Part shown: in pieces, positions 1 through 14,900 of the stretch
How positions within the stretch are numbered: position 1 is the first letter of the stretch
How the letters are laid out: each line of letters starts with the position of its first letter
Assembly: GCA_000708835.1 (NCBI GenBank)
Contig: DF237006.1
Location: 193,817 to 257,816 of the forward strand
DNA from: Klebsormidium nitens
Taxonomy: Eukaryota; Streptophyta; Klebsormidiophyceae; Klebsormidiales; Klebsormidiaceae
DNA: 64,000 nt
Direction: 5' to 3'
Made by a program: the position numbers and the translations under genes
The notes under the pieces: generated by a model
Database searches by the model: none
What the model was told of the DNA's origin: nothing
Seen by the model: only the letters and a program-made list of their open reading frames with translations

Positions 1-215
1 AGTCTATCTAGATTCATCATGTCAAAGGGATTGGTTGCTTATTGCCCAATCGCTTAGGTTCTGTGTCCTGCCTAGGATATTCCCCTCAGCTCCATCAGCA
101 TTTTGCATGCCTTCTTGTTTATGATTCTGAAGATATCAGACCTGCTAGTTTTGCAAGCTCCATATTAATGATGTATAAGCACTTTGAGTCTACAAAAACT
201 AACTTCTCCTTGCAG

Positions 216-2354
216 GAAAAGGCTCAGGGAAGAAGGCGGCTCCAGCCGGTGCTTCATCCAGTAAGTCTGAGGGCTCAGAGAGTGGACGAAGAGCGCGGGG
301 TTCGGAAGCGGGCAAGACAGTGGAGGCCCTTCATGAGCAGACTCGGCAGACAGTAGAGGTATGAAACTGCTCTAGGTCTATCAATTGAGAAGGCGCAGTT
401 GTTGGCAGTAAGAAAAGATACAGTTGAGCAGCAACTGGTATGACCAGACAAAAGGTATCGGATGCAGGCCACCACTGCTTTGACATCATTGTCATATGAC
501 GATCTCTCACAGGAATTCATTTTCCTTCCTTGCAGGGCATGGATCCTGGTGGCGCAGAAAACTTGGATGAGTTGATGGCGCAGCTGCAACAGATGGCAGG
601 AGGCGAGGCAAGGCACTTCTGACTTCCTTAAGAGCAACTTACGCCTTCGAGAACGGGCTGGTTATTGGTTGTTGGTTGTTGCTTCGGCCCTGCTGAGAGC
701 AAGAAAGATCGAAGTGATTGTACTGCTGGCTTGCCTCACGGAAATCTTCGTGACGTCCTTACAGAAAACCATGTCGTTTGCTACCCGCACTAGAAGTATG
801 GCAATCCAAATCTCGTACAAGGGAAAGCAATCTTGAATTTGCGTGATACTCAACTCCGAGTTTGATGGCTTTGCTGCAGGATATGCAATCGCTGATGGAT
901 AACATGATGAAGCAACTGCTGTCGAAAGATGTGCTCTATGAGCCTATGAAGGAGATAGGGCGGCGGGTAAGATGGAGACCTGCATCAACTCGATTCTTCC
1001 GACTCTTCCTTTGTCGAGACAGTCGGCACTTGCTGCTCGTATGTAAGAAGTAGAGTACTGCGCCCCAAAGAAATCGCCGACCAGATAGCGGAACCTCTTG
1101 TAGGGAAGAATGGTTCCAAATGTTTTGGTTCAAACAGGGCACTTGAGTGGTGGACTGTTGAGCATCTTGTGTACTTTGGTTGCTTCGTCTTGGTCCCTGC
1201 ACTGCTTTGTCTTCGTTCCGCTTAAGACTTGCTGATCAAGAATTGTCATCACGTCTGCAGTATCCTACCTGGCTTCAAGAAAACGATGCGAAGCTCAGTA
1301 CGGAAGACAAGGCACGGTACGGAAAGCAGTACCAGTACATTCAACGGGTGAGTCTGACAATGTCTTCCGTACCTTCAAGTGCGGCTTTTTCGAAAGTGGC
1401 AGACGACACGGCTCTCGTTCAACGCTATGTCGCCTAGTGAACCAGGAGCCTTAGTAATTTGACTTTTCATCGAGACCTTTGAGCTGTCTTAGTGGCAGCT
1501 TTTTTAACTCCGAGCCGAATCAGAGCGAAAGGCCGGTCGTTGTTGGCTTTGCCTTCTACAGGTGCGAAAATCCCAGCTGTCTAACTTACTGCTATTCGTC
1601 TGTTGCAGCTTCTCCATGTCTACGAAAACGACCCGGATAACTTCGAGCAGGTTACCGCTCTTATGCAAGAGGTAGGGCCGTCTTAGAATCTTCTCCGACC
1701 AGCTCTGCAGTTTCCCAATGCTTTCCGCTACGAGCTTCGACGAGATGATTTTGTAGCTATTTTCGCTTCATCTTCTTTGCTCGGTAGCGTTTTGCAGATC
1801 AGATGGGGTAAGCAGCTGCGAGACTGACTGCGTGGGTGCTCTTCTGTGTGCAGATGCAAGAGTGTGGACATCCACCTGATGAGATCATTCAGGAGCTGGC
1901 ACCAGGAGTGGTTTTTGGGGAGGACGGGATGCCATCGTGAGTTGAAAAGTTATTGTTTTACGAGGCTGTGCTTCGTTTCGAAATTGTTTGGAAAGCGTCC
2001 TATGACAGGCGCTCCTGCTTCGCTTCCTCGCTGCTTCTGTATTTTAGAGAGTGCGGGGGTTCATCTGAACATTGCTGAGATGCAGATTAGAAGGTAGCCG
2101 CGCATTTACACCTCACTCTGATCTGGTTCTGATGATCGGGGTTTGTTTGGCATCGAACCTTTGTTGAAAGTTTTTTCCTTGTGCTGTGCCCAAGCTTTTG
2201 AACAACTGAAGAACATGCACCGCCAAAAGTGTTGATCTATCTTTGATGGGCTTTGCAAAAGTTGATCGGGTAAATGTGCAGATTGCCGGATCTTCTGGGC
2301 GCTGGCACGGGAGGTTCTGGGCCGGGTGGTCAACCAGACTGCTCAATCATGTAG
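216..2354 (+). CDS. PEX19: Peroxin-19, peroxisomal membrane protein chaperone/import receptor (5' partial)
   Basis: PEX19 binds newly made peroxisomal membrane proteins in the cytosol and delivers them to PEX3. Exons: 216-358, 536-607, 880-966, 1261-1347, 1609-1671, 1854-1936, 2282-2354; phases join without a break. Seen: a charged Ser/Lys-rich N-terminal part, then the PEX19 helical core with LLSKDVLYEPMKEIG, YPTWLQEND, VYENDPDNFEQV and MQECGHPPDEIIQELAPG. The protein ends in CSIM, a CaaX box, as expected for farnesylated PEX19. Intron 608-879 has a GC donor (GAG/GCAAGG). The start codon and usual acidic N-terminus are not visible; the first 215 bases look like intron, so the gene starts left of the window. 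Identification is strong; the partial status is inferred from exon phase at 216. Confidence 0.93.
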
Positions 2355-3359
2355 ATAGACATGAATATCGCTCATCTCAAAACTTGTGGAGTCCTGGTGT
2401 CAATTTATATGGTTCGTAAAGTCGCTTCCGCACAGCTTCATGCCAACACTTGAAGTGGAAACTTTGTCTTTCTCACAATTTGATCCAAAGCAAGCCTTGA
2501 ACTAAACATAAAGAAGTCGATCCACCTCCTGCAAATAGCTTCTTATGCATGATGCCATCATGTCATGTGCTCTCGCTCAAATACGTTTCCATGTACCTAT
2601 AAGCTTTACTCTGAACTCCTTCTTAAGCATCCTACGCTTGTAGCATCTGCTGGCCAGCTGCCAATGGAAATTAGAAGTTAGGATCGATATTGTGACAGAG
2701 CATCAACTCTGAACCGAGGCCGGGGCCAGCATGCGTGCATGGGACAAGGATGAGCCAGGCCGGTTGAAGATGTGATGTGCATAGGCTATAGCTCGAGCCT
2801 GGCGGATAAAATCAGGGCTGCGACAAGAAAATATGCCAAGCAGATATTCTGGCATTCGAGCATCTAAGTGCCCGGTGCCCAAGCACTGGGCTCCTCGATG
2901 CCGTTTATTGCTACTTCGCCTGAGTTGTCAATATTTGTATGGGCCCCGGTTCATACAACTCCGAGACCAAAAGCTTATATAAGCAGTCCGCACTCGAGAG
3001 TCGAAGCGCGGTGCATTCTGGAACAGAGCACCACTTTCCTCGACAGATGATGGAAAGAAAGACGGACAAAGGAATTTGCAGATTTCAATTCAGCTGAGCA
3101 GCTTCGCCTGGCAGTGGCAATCAAGCACTTAGTACTTGGGGAGGCGCAGATTGAGAGAGCAGCCAATTGTTGCACGTGAGGCTGATCTGCAATTTGTTCA
3201 TAATACAAGACCGAATACCAAGCCTAAGGGGCAGACCTCTCATTCAGCACATTGCAAGGAGATTGTCGGGCCAAAACAACCCGATAGAAGGGATCAAAAG
3301 GTGGACATTGGAACAGAATTAAAGCAGAATCTCACAGCGACCATCCAGGATCTGCCACG
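2355..3359. other. Intergenic stretch between PEX19 and V-ATPase E
   Basis: About 1 kb holding the PEX19 3' UTR and the promoter and 5' UTR of the subunit E gene. Short reading frames here show no family resemblance and no splice-consistent extension. No clear repeat or RNA gene seen. Confidence 0.5.
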
Positions 3360-5174
3360 ATGAATGACGCCGATGTATCCAAGCAGATCCAGCAGATGGT
3401 GCAATTCATAAAACAGGAAGCAGAGGAAAAGGCCAATGAGATCGCGGTTGCAACAGAAGAGGTTAGTTCCAAAAATTCCGATTGCAAACAGCCGGACTGG
3501 ACGTATATTGAGCCTGTGCTTGAGGTCATTCTACATTCTTCCATAGATAGGTTGCTTGATTGGAAGCTCTTTTAGAAGGCTCTTACCTGATCAGGACAGA
3601 ATACGGTAGATTGCCTTTCTTATACAGCCTTCCACTTGGTGGATTCTGTTGCTTGTTGAGCCCTGCGCAATTTCCGGCGAGCCTTGCCAACCCTAACAGC
3701 TTGAGCAGAGGTGCTCCCAGATTCGAAGGGGTTTATGGACTTGCTGGGCTTGGAGTAACTCTGAGCTCTCACAAATCAACAGGGCCTGATTATGTCCTTT
3801 CACTTGAAGGGAGAATTGCTGCCTCGCCGTTTGGTTTGCAAACAGATCAGAATGCAGCATTGATGCAGATATTCTGCAATACTCATCTGCTTGCTCCGAA
3901 GGCTCCAATTATTCTGCCCCTTGCACTTGTAGGGCATCATTGGATATCCATATGCAAAGCGAATGGGCTCTTTTTCCTAACATCAGGGAAGATGCTTGCT
4001 GCATGAAGTTGTTGTCCTGCAGTATGAATGAGCTGACTGCTTGAGCTGTTCTTTGACTGCCAACGAGCCATGCGCAGACGGCAGACATCTTTCAATCAAT
4101 GTACCTTTTGCAGGAATTCAACATCGAGAAATTGCAGCTGGTAGAAGCAGAAAAAGCAAAGATCCGCAAGGAGTATGAGCGGAAGGAGAAGCAAGTGGAG
4201 ACCAAGAAGAAGATTGAGTACTCCACACAGCTGAATGCTGCTCGCCTGAGGCTCCTCCAGGCACAGGACGACATTGTGAAATCTGTCAAGGAACAGGCTG
4301 ATAAGCAGCTGGCTACAGTTGGAACAGGCGACTCGTACAAGAATCTGCTGCAAGGGCTTATTCTGCAGGCAAGTCAAATCCAATGAGGGGCTGCAAAGGC
4401 CAATCCAGCCTGAGAGGGTACTAGCTGAATTGACAAACGAAAGGTTTCTACTTTCATATCATTCAGATATGTGATGAGCAGACCAGGGGCAGCTTTTAAG
4501 TCAACCTTGCTAGGCGTCCCCTTTTTGAGCAGAATTTTTGGCCCTTGCATCTGCAGATCAGCGGGCCCTGTCAGTGGTGCATCTTTTGTAGTCAGAGACC
4601 CAACACTATGAGTGTGTCCGCTGCGCCATCAACTTGCATTCTTATGTTCAGGGGCTGCTGAGGCTAGAGGAGGAGTCCGTACAACTTCGTTGTCGTGAAG
4701 CTGACCTGAAGGTAGTTCAGGTATGGTTTCAAAGGTCTTCGCATCTTGGGACGTGGTTTGCTGCCCTGCACTCCTACTGAAAGCCTTCTGCTATGCTTGT
4801 ATGCAAACAAGGTGTTGTCTTGTTGGGAACACACAATGCATCGAACTTGAATTTGCGGCCCTGAAGAGTTCTGTCACCAGGTCTGACACTGCTCTCGTCC
4901 TGGTGTCCAGTCTGTCCTCGACCCGGCAAAGAAGGCTTATGCGGAGAAGACCGGGAAGAAGGCCACCAGCATCAACGTGGATTCAAGCACGTTCCTCCCA
5001 CCGGCCCCGAAGTCTGGGAGTCATGATCCCGCTTGCAGTGGCGGAATTGTGATTGCCTCGAAGGACGGGAAGATTGTTTGCAACAACACGCTGGATGCCA
5101 GGCTCGAGATCTCTTTCAACCAGAACCTGCCAGCCATCAGGAAGGCTATGTTTGGAGGACACGAGCGCGCTTGA
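3360..5174 (+). CDS. VHA-E: V-type H+-ATPase subunit E (peripheral stalk)
   Basis: Subunit E forms the peripheral stalk with subunit G and links the V1 head to the membrane sector of the proton pump on vacuole and endomembranes. Exons: 3360-3461, 4114-4368, 4652-4720, 4911-5174, all joined in phase 0, giving 229 residues, the usual length for plant subunit E. Seen: start MNDADVSKQIQQMVQFI, a long charged coiled coil (EAEKAKIRKEYERKEKQVE), the conserved GLLRLEEESVQLRCREAD block, and the C-terminal domain with GGIVIASKDGKIVCNNTLD and RLEISFNQNLPAIRKAMFG. Intron 2 (4369-4651) has a GC donor (CAG/GCAAGT). The start is fixed by the family N-terminus and by an exon-1 length of exactly 34 codons. 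Confidence 0.96.
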
Positions 5175-6585
5175 GCATGGCACTCGTATTCCAGGTAAAG
5201 CTTGACAGTTGGGCTGCCTGAGCAGGCAGTAACTGACAAGGTGACCAACAATTCTTGCTAGAGCCTCTAGCTTGTCGTACATACTCAAAGTTTCCAGGAA
5301 CAGTGCCTGCTCTAACGTTCAAGATGGGTGGCAGAATCGTATAGTCTACGTGTTGGTCCTTCCTTCAGATCCTTAAGAATATCCTATGTGAAACTAAGAC
5401 GAGAGTACTTAACGACCAACAAGGAGGTTCATTCTCGCTATTGCTTGTTTCATACACCTTACAAATGTTTCTTTGATCTCTCTTCTTGCTGGAATTCGGA
5501 CATTAACCACAAGAGCGAGATGGAAGACATTCCCATGAGGATTGGCGGTCAGACCAATTTCTGACTCTGCAGCCGGTCCTCTTCAAACATGCATTATTGT
5601 CCTCTACCTGCACAATACTCAAGAGCATGTGACGAAGATGCAATCGACTATGATGTTCTCTTGTCAAACGCCGTAGCCACATGGGCCATAGCTTCCATGG
5701 CATACATGGGAATTAATGTTTGAGTTTTGAACGCCTACGTACCCTACCGAACCTGACTTGTGCATGCTCCCCTAGTCCAACCTAGCCTGGCAACAGCCTG
5801 TCAACGTCGTAGCATTTAGCGAACTTACCACGCGAGTGAGATTACTATACACTATCGTAGCAACAGACTATAGCCTAGCAATGATACTTTCTTTCCTTTA
5901 CCTGCACACACGGTTTACTACATGAAAAAAGACGAGATTGCCTGATTTGCTCCTCTCTCGGCTGTGCGTCACGCGTGGTCATGCAAGACTTCTGTAAATC
6001 GACAACGTGCAAGTGGTGACGTACCCCGCGCGAGACATGCGTCTCAACTTACATGAAGATTTGGATAATGCCATAAACTATATGCAATTGTACGGCGACA
6101 TCACATAATGGCGACAATTGTGCCAACTGCATTCAACATACTCCATATGCGTCTCACTGTATGTTCGGTATTAAAGCTAGGTGCCTCGATTGTTGGCTTC
6201 GCTGCTTGCAAGAATCATGCAAATCGTTTACCGGTACGTATTCTCAACCTTGTGTGATCTACGGATGTACCGGAAACGATCGCTAATCATTGGCCCAGGT
6301 CGATCTGGGACAATAAATGTGTAAATAATCTCTTTGATAGGTATTCGCACCTAGTTACGTAGGTAATCAGATCGCCTATCCACTTGGATTCCAACTAGCA
6401 GCCCCCATGCGTCTCTAAGTAAGCAACATGCTATCCAATCACCAATAGATATGTCTGATGGGGGCCGGGCTGACATGCATGTTGTGTACTTGAATAGCTG
6501 ATGCAGTAAGAACCAAGCCGGATATGTTGAGGCTGTGCATTTTCAAAGGAACTGCCAGCATCGACCTTGTCTCAAGTGCCACTAT
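5175..6585. other. Intergenic stretch between convergent VHA-E and RPS3
   Basis: Contains both 3' UTRs and, at 5649-5739, one arm of a 90-base inverted repeat whose partner lies at 22535-22626. Apart from that repeat nothing gene-like is seen. Confidence 0.5.
5649..5739 (-). repeat. Dispersed inverted-repeat arm, copy 1
   Basis: The reverse complement of this stretch matches 22535-22626 almost base for base over about 90 bases, including the shared blocks ATTCCCATGTATGCCATGGA and GGCTACGGCGTTTGA. One indel and a few substitutions separate the copies. Both lie in gaps between convergent genes. Inside, GCCAT and ATGGC can pair as a short hairpin. No known transposon is recognised. Confidence 0.85.
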
Positions 6586-9753
<3,168 letters not shown>

Positions 9754-11975
9754 GTTTGCTGCTTGCAAAAAGCACCTGAAGCTGTGCTCTTAACACAACC
9801 TCAGGCAAGGGGCGCCCCTACAAAGGTTGGTGGTCTCGAGCCTTGGTTGGCGAGAAAGAGGCACAGGTTGGACCGGGGAGTCATCTTCCCCTTCTCATGA
9901 GTGGGTTTGCTCGCAACCCAGTTTCGCAACCATCATCGAGAAACAGCGCGTCGAAGTATTTTCAGGTCCAAGGAGGGTTTGAAAATTTCGACGTCGATGA
10001 AAAGTTGGAACGTCACCGTTCGTAGCCTTGGCCTTGTTCAGTGTAAATCTCTAGCCTATTAGGGTTCGATTGCAATTTGCACTGCCGTAAACTGCACAGT
10101 GCTCAGTATAGGAATCATCTGCCCATCTTTGGCGTCCAATGGGTAGCCTTAGGGGCGTCCAGCATGGGCGCGCAAATGCTTGTCTTCCTCAGAGGTCTGA
10201 TTTCAACCAGCTCTACGTTGAGCACGTGGAAGACGAGAAACGGAGCCGTGTGCCTGTGATAAGCTCCTTTTGGAGTGGGATGCAATGTTGTTGGGAGAGG
10301 GGAGCACATGATCAACATTGGGCAGGTGGCGACCATGACCAGCAACTGGGGCCTTGCAGTTTCAGCTGCTGACGTGCCTCCTCCTGTTCTATGTATGCTT
10401 ATCTCTGAGCTGAAACACTGCAGCCTGTTTCTCTTTTAGCCAGTTGCAGTAGTCCTGTTTGGCAGCCTGAGATGTTCTATACTGATTGCATCGCTTCTCA
10501 TGTCAAGTAGTCATGCTGCTCCCTAATGATGTGCTTTTTCATTCATTGATTTGCTGAATTGAGCGTTTTTGCACGAATTACTACTCAGCTTCATAATGAC
10601 ACTGAGTGGGACCGGGCTATGTCAGGTCGACAACCCTCTGTACCGCCCTCCTTCGTAAGGATTGTTCTTACAATGTGGACCGCGCAATCAAGTTGTGTTT
10701 GACTGTTTGACTGTGCCCACGACAAACCCCTTTCGTTTGGTTTTGTGAAGTTGCATCTTTGTATTTTTGACAAGCCTTTGTCATTAACCATGTTCGAAAG
10801 TCAGAATATACTTGGGTTGCATCACTCCTAAGTAAGATACAAGGGTCGGTCATGTGTACAAGTATTCCTGCTTTACTTCGTGGTGCCTTTTGGCTCGACG
10901 TATCTTGACTTTTCCAAGGGCTTCACCTTTGTTGGAAAACCAGGTTTGGATGCACAACTTAGTGGGCCAGGTTCTGTATGATGCCCACGTGGTGCCCGGC
11001 CAAATCTAACAGCAAACAGAAGCAGGGTGACAAGCAAGGGTCGAGGAATGTCCATCCAACGATGCTCTGATGGTCTTGAGGACAGGCAAATCAATCTCAT
11101 TCCAAAATTGGCTTGAGGTTCAAAAGCGGGCTTAAAACAGATGGGGACACAGCATGATCAAGTACGTCCTGTGCCGAAAACGTATTTGTGTAGAGAAGCA
11201 AAAAATCATAAGCTCTATTTCGAAGCTGGAAATTTGACCTTACATACATAGGCGTTAGTGGGACAAGGCCGAGTAGGAGGTCACATAGCTAATAGACACA
11301 GGTTGAGTTGCAAGAGCGCAGTTCCTGTATTGAAACATGCGTACTAAAGTTCAGCCTGCTCGAACTTGGACTAAGCAGCCGCCATGGATTGTCTGGACGA
11401 TGTATTGTTATTTTACTGTCAATTGTCGGTTTGGAAACCGTATGAGGACTTTTACGATTCTCTCGCATGGCCTCGCTAGACTCGTGGATTCAAGGCCACC
11501 AGCCCACCAGCCAGACCATTAATTAAGGATGTCCAAGACGAATAAGTATGCAAAAGGTCGCACTGCACAGTACACGCATATGTGCACATGCACTCAATCG
11601 GGCTGCACATGGGTATTTCAATTAGCTCTGGCATGCCAGGTGGGATCGCAAGTTACAAGCTAGCCACTTAGCCCTCTAGCTACAAGTGCAAGATGTCAAC
11701 GTACAGGATTTCAGTGTCAATATAGGGCAATACATTAAATCCCATAGGATAAGCATGCATATCATTGACATCGTCATGGCAAGATTCGTAGCACACTAGC
11801 TTTGAGTCTGCAACCATCATGCGTCAAAAGCACAGTGGCCAAGGCATACTTGATCTTCAGCAGACTGAATCTCAAGGTGCGATGATTTATAAAGCCATAG
11901 AAAGCTGAACCTTTGACATAGATTAGAAACGACTTGACAGCTCAATCTTTCCCTCTTCAATCTGACGGTCCGTTC
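9754..11975. other. Intergenic stretch upstream of RPS3
   Basis: About 2.2 kb between the RPS3 start and the RBP45/47-like gene end, both on the minus strand. Holds the RPS3 promoter with a telo-box-like motif at 10058-10066 and probably the 3' UTR of the upstream gene. Short frames (for example 10139-10372) have no supporting features. Confidence 0.45.
10058..10066 (-). promoter_or_regulatory. Telo-box-like motif upstream of RPS3
   Basis: Reads AACCCTAAT on the strand of RPS3, about 305 bases before its start codon. In plants, AAACCCTA-type telo-boxes are common in promoters of ribosomal protein genes. The match is one base short of the full motif, so this is a suggestion from position and sequence only. 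Confidence 0.35.
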
Positions 11976-14900
11976 TCATACCGGCACGCCTGCATCAGCG
12001 GCCCGAAGCCAGAGCGCCCTTCCCGATAGTGGACCTTGATGCAGCGCCATGTAGGCTGCATTCAGTCTGCACACAACCAGGAGGGTGCTGAAAAACGTGC
12101 TACACTACCATGAGGAAAATGCGTGCGCTCTTATTACGAGAATGTTAACTCAAGTCCATTGAAGAACGGGACACCGATGCATTATCTGCGGATGCTGTTT
12201 GCTAACAGAGCACACCCCATTTCCCAAGCAGCCAGTCACACCCAAAGAGAACACTTTTCCTTCTGCTTCGTAGAAAGGATTCATAGCAGCGCAACTATTG
12301 GGAATAGGACGTACCTCTCGATGTTGGGTGGCGCAATTGGGTCCTCGGGCTCCTCCTTTGGTGCTGTTTGAGGCCTTTCTGGCTCCTGCGAAAGCAGCAG
12401 GCCAACCGCTTAGCGAGGGACGGATCCTAGCATCTAACTCAAACGAGTATGTCCTACAAGGCCCAACAAAGCAATTTGCATTTGCCTTCCGAAGTGTTGA
12501 GTTCCAAATCATCTGGAGTGCAAGCGGCCAGAGTCGATGGGGCTGCGGCTGGACTACTAGATTGATCTATCTCGACAATGCTGTGGGGCAGCCCCCCCGA
12601 ATCAAAGGACAAACTTCGTTCATCCCCACACGTGACCCATCTTTACCCGCATCTGCGCTTTTCAAAACCCGACCACTTGAATTCTCGAACCGTTCGCTTG
12701 ACCACCTTGGAGCACACAGGCTCAATTGGAACCGCCAAGCATCGTGTACATTTTTTGCTGAACGGATCCCATCACCATCGCGTAGGGGCGCAAGTCATTA
12801 CATCCGAGGAACGGACGCTCAGTCACGTTCAACGGCAAAATCATTCTCCGCACTTTCTTTTTTCAACTCAGCTTCTTTGCCAAGTCGCAATCATCACTTT
12901 GATTATGAATCGCCATGAATAAGCGCTAACCTGTCTTACATGCGGCTGCGGCGCCGCTTGCCAGTAGGGGTCCTCATACGCCGCCTGCTCGTATCCGTGA
13001 TAGCCCTGGTCGTAGGCCGTGGCCGCTCGCTGCGGGGACAGAACAGTGACACTCGTTAGCTTCCGCGTCGACCGGATCGATTGAACGCTCATCTGCAGTC
13101 CTCAGGACCATTGAGATCGTTTCGATCGATCACGTGGTATGAGAAATGCAGACCTCGTACGAATTGAAACGAAGCGGTGGTGTACAGCGCTATTCGAGGA
13201 CCGAAGATGCGAAGCTGGCAAGCCTGGCAGTTCTCCGTCGACGCGAAAGCTTACAAACCAGCCGGTAGCACAGAACGCAAAAGTCGCCTTTTAGTGTCCA
13301 TTCGTAAAAAGGTATGCCCAAAGAGTGCAACGTGTCTAATGCAGGGCCGAATGGTCGATGTGGCGAGTGCTCTTGTTACTCTCCAGAACCGCTGAAACCA
13401 AGAAATCCTGTCGATAAAGCTACGGCAGAAGTTTCCAAAACTGAAATGACCATTCCAATCCACGGCTGCTGATCACTCCGTTCTCCCGTTTGCCAATGCT
13501 GCCACCTGAGGACTCAGTGCTCTGTTTCTTGTAACAATTAAGTCGCCTGTTCTCGTCGTACGTGCTGCCGGAATGGGTTGGCTACATGAATCCGTCAGCG
13601 GTATCGGCAGTTCGCTTCCAACGGGTCCTCCGAATCATCCAATTGCAACTCGAGAGGGATGTGAATTCGGAGAAGGTTTTGGAAAGGGTTTTTGACACTC
13701 ACCCTCGGGCCTGAGCTCTTTCCCCACGTGACCCGAATGTTACTCCCCCCCAGTTTGTACCCATGTAGCTTATCCACAGCCTCCGCAGCGCTCGTCCTGT
13801 ACATGCACAAACAGAGATGTGAGTTAGGTGAATGGAGCAGAAGCAATTTGAACTAGGGGACGCTCTGATTCGTGGGACAACTGCGCCGGACTACTCACGA
13901 CTCATCCGAAACTCGCAGAGTTGGAAAATCCGTGTGATCGGCCTTCTTCAACATCGTGAATCGATTAGCAATGACGTCGAAATGCATAAGCATACAGACT
14001 TTGAGGTGTCGGATCCCAACAGTGCATAGCCTGCTTGCACGCAGCTAGAGCCAGACAGCATACTAGAGTCCAGACATGCAATTGAAACGGAGGCTCGAGA
14101 CCAGAGTTGGCCCAAAGCGCCCAGATTTCTGCCTATCGTCCCAAACAGTCCTCCAGTATCCTATAGTGAACAGCATTATGCGCCCATCCCACCTTACAAA
14201 TTGGAGCCAGATCGGAATCGGCCTAGCAAGATTCTTGACGGGAAAGCGGTTCCCACCTAGTGACAAACTGCACGAAGCCGCAGTTCTTGCCGAGGGGAAT
14301 CTTGACATAGACCAGCTCGCCATACGGGGCGAACACGGCTCGGAGCTCGTCTTCGGTCACCGACGCGTCTACTCCGCCCACAAAGACCTGGAATAAGGGA
14401 CGGGTTGAACGGGTTAGCAGCCACACAAGGTATACAAAAGATGTGATTGATTGAAACGACAAGTGTGCACCTGACTGAAACATCGCGTCTACAGAAAACA
14501 AGATGACAGGGCAGGACTGCAACCGCAAATATGCCTACGTACTGCATCTCAAAAAGGACTGGAAACAGGCTGCGTACAGCTTGAGGAATGCACTGTTCTT
14601 AGAAGTGCAAGGGATAGGTTAGCGGAGAGCAGACTGGTCAACAAGCGCAGAAGAGGTTATTGGACAAGAGGACTGACAAAACGAGTGCTGAGACAAGAGC
14701 TCGAGAGCAACTGTCCTGTGTGCCAGATAAGCTCGTATTGCGTGGAGTTGGCCGAAAAACGGGAAGCCACTGACGCAGCTTTCACGGTGTCACAAGATTT
14801 GAAGAACCCCAACATACAAATGATTGCCAGTACGACACAAGCAAGACAATCAGGGGTTAGGTTAAAAAGCACGTGCCCTTATCAAACGCTATTCGAGCAG

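Noticed and set aside
12298-12918. 206-codon plus-strand frame
   Set aside because: Covers the exon 11 region and an intron of the RBP47-like gene on the other strand; no domain resemblance.
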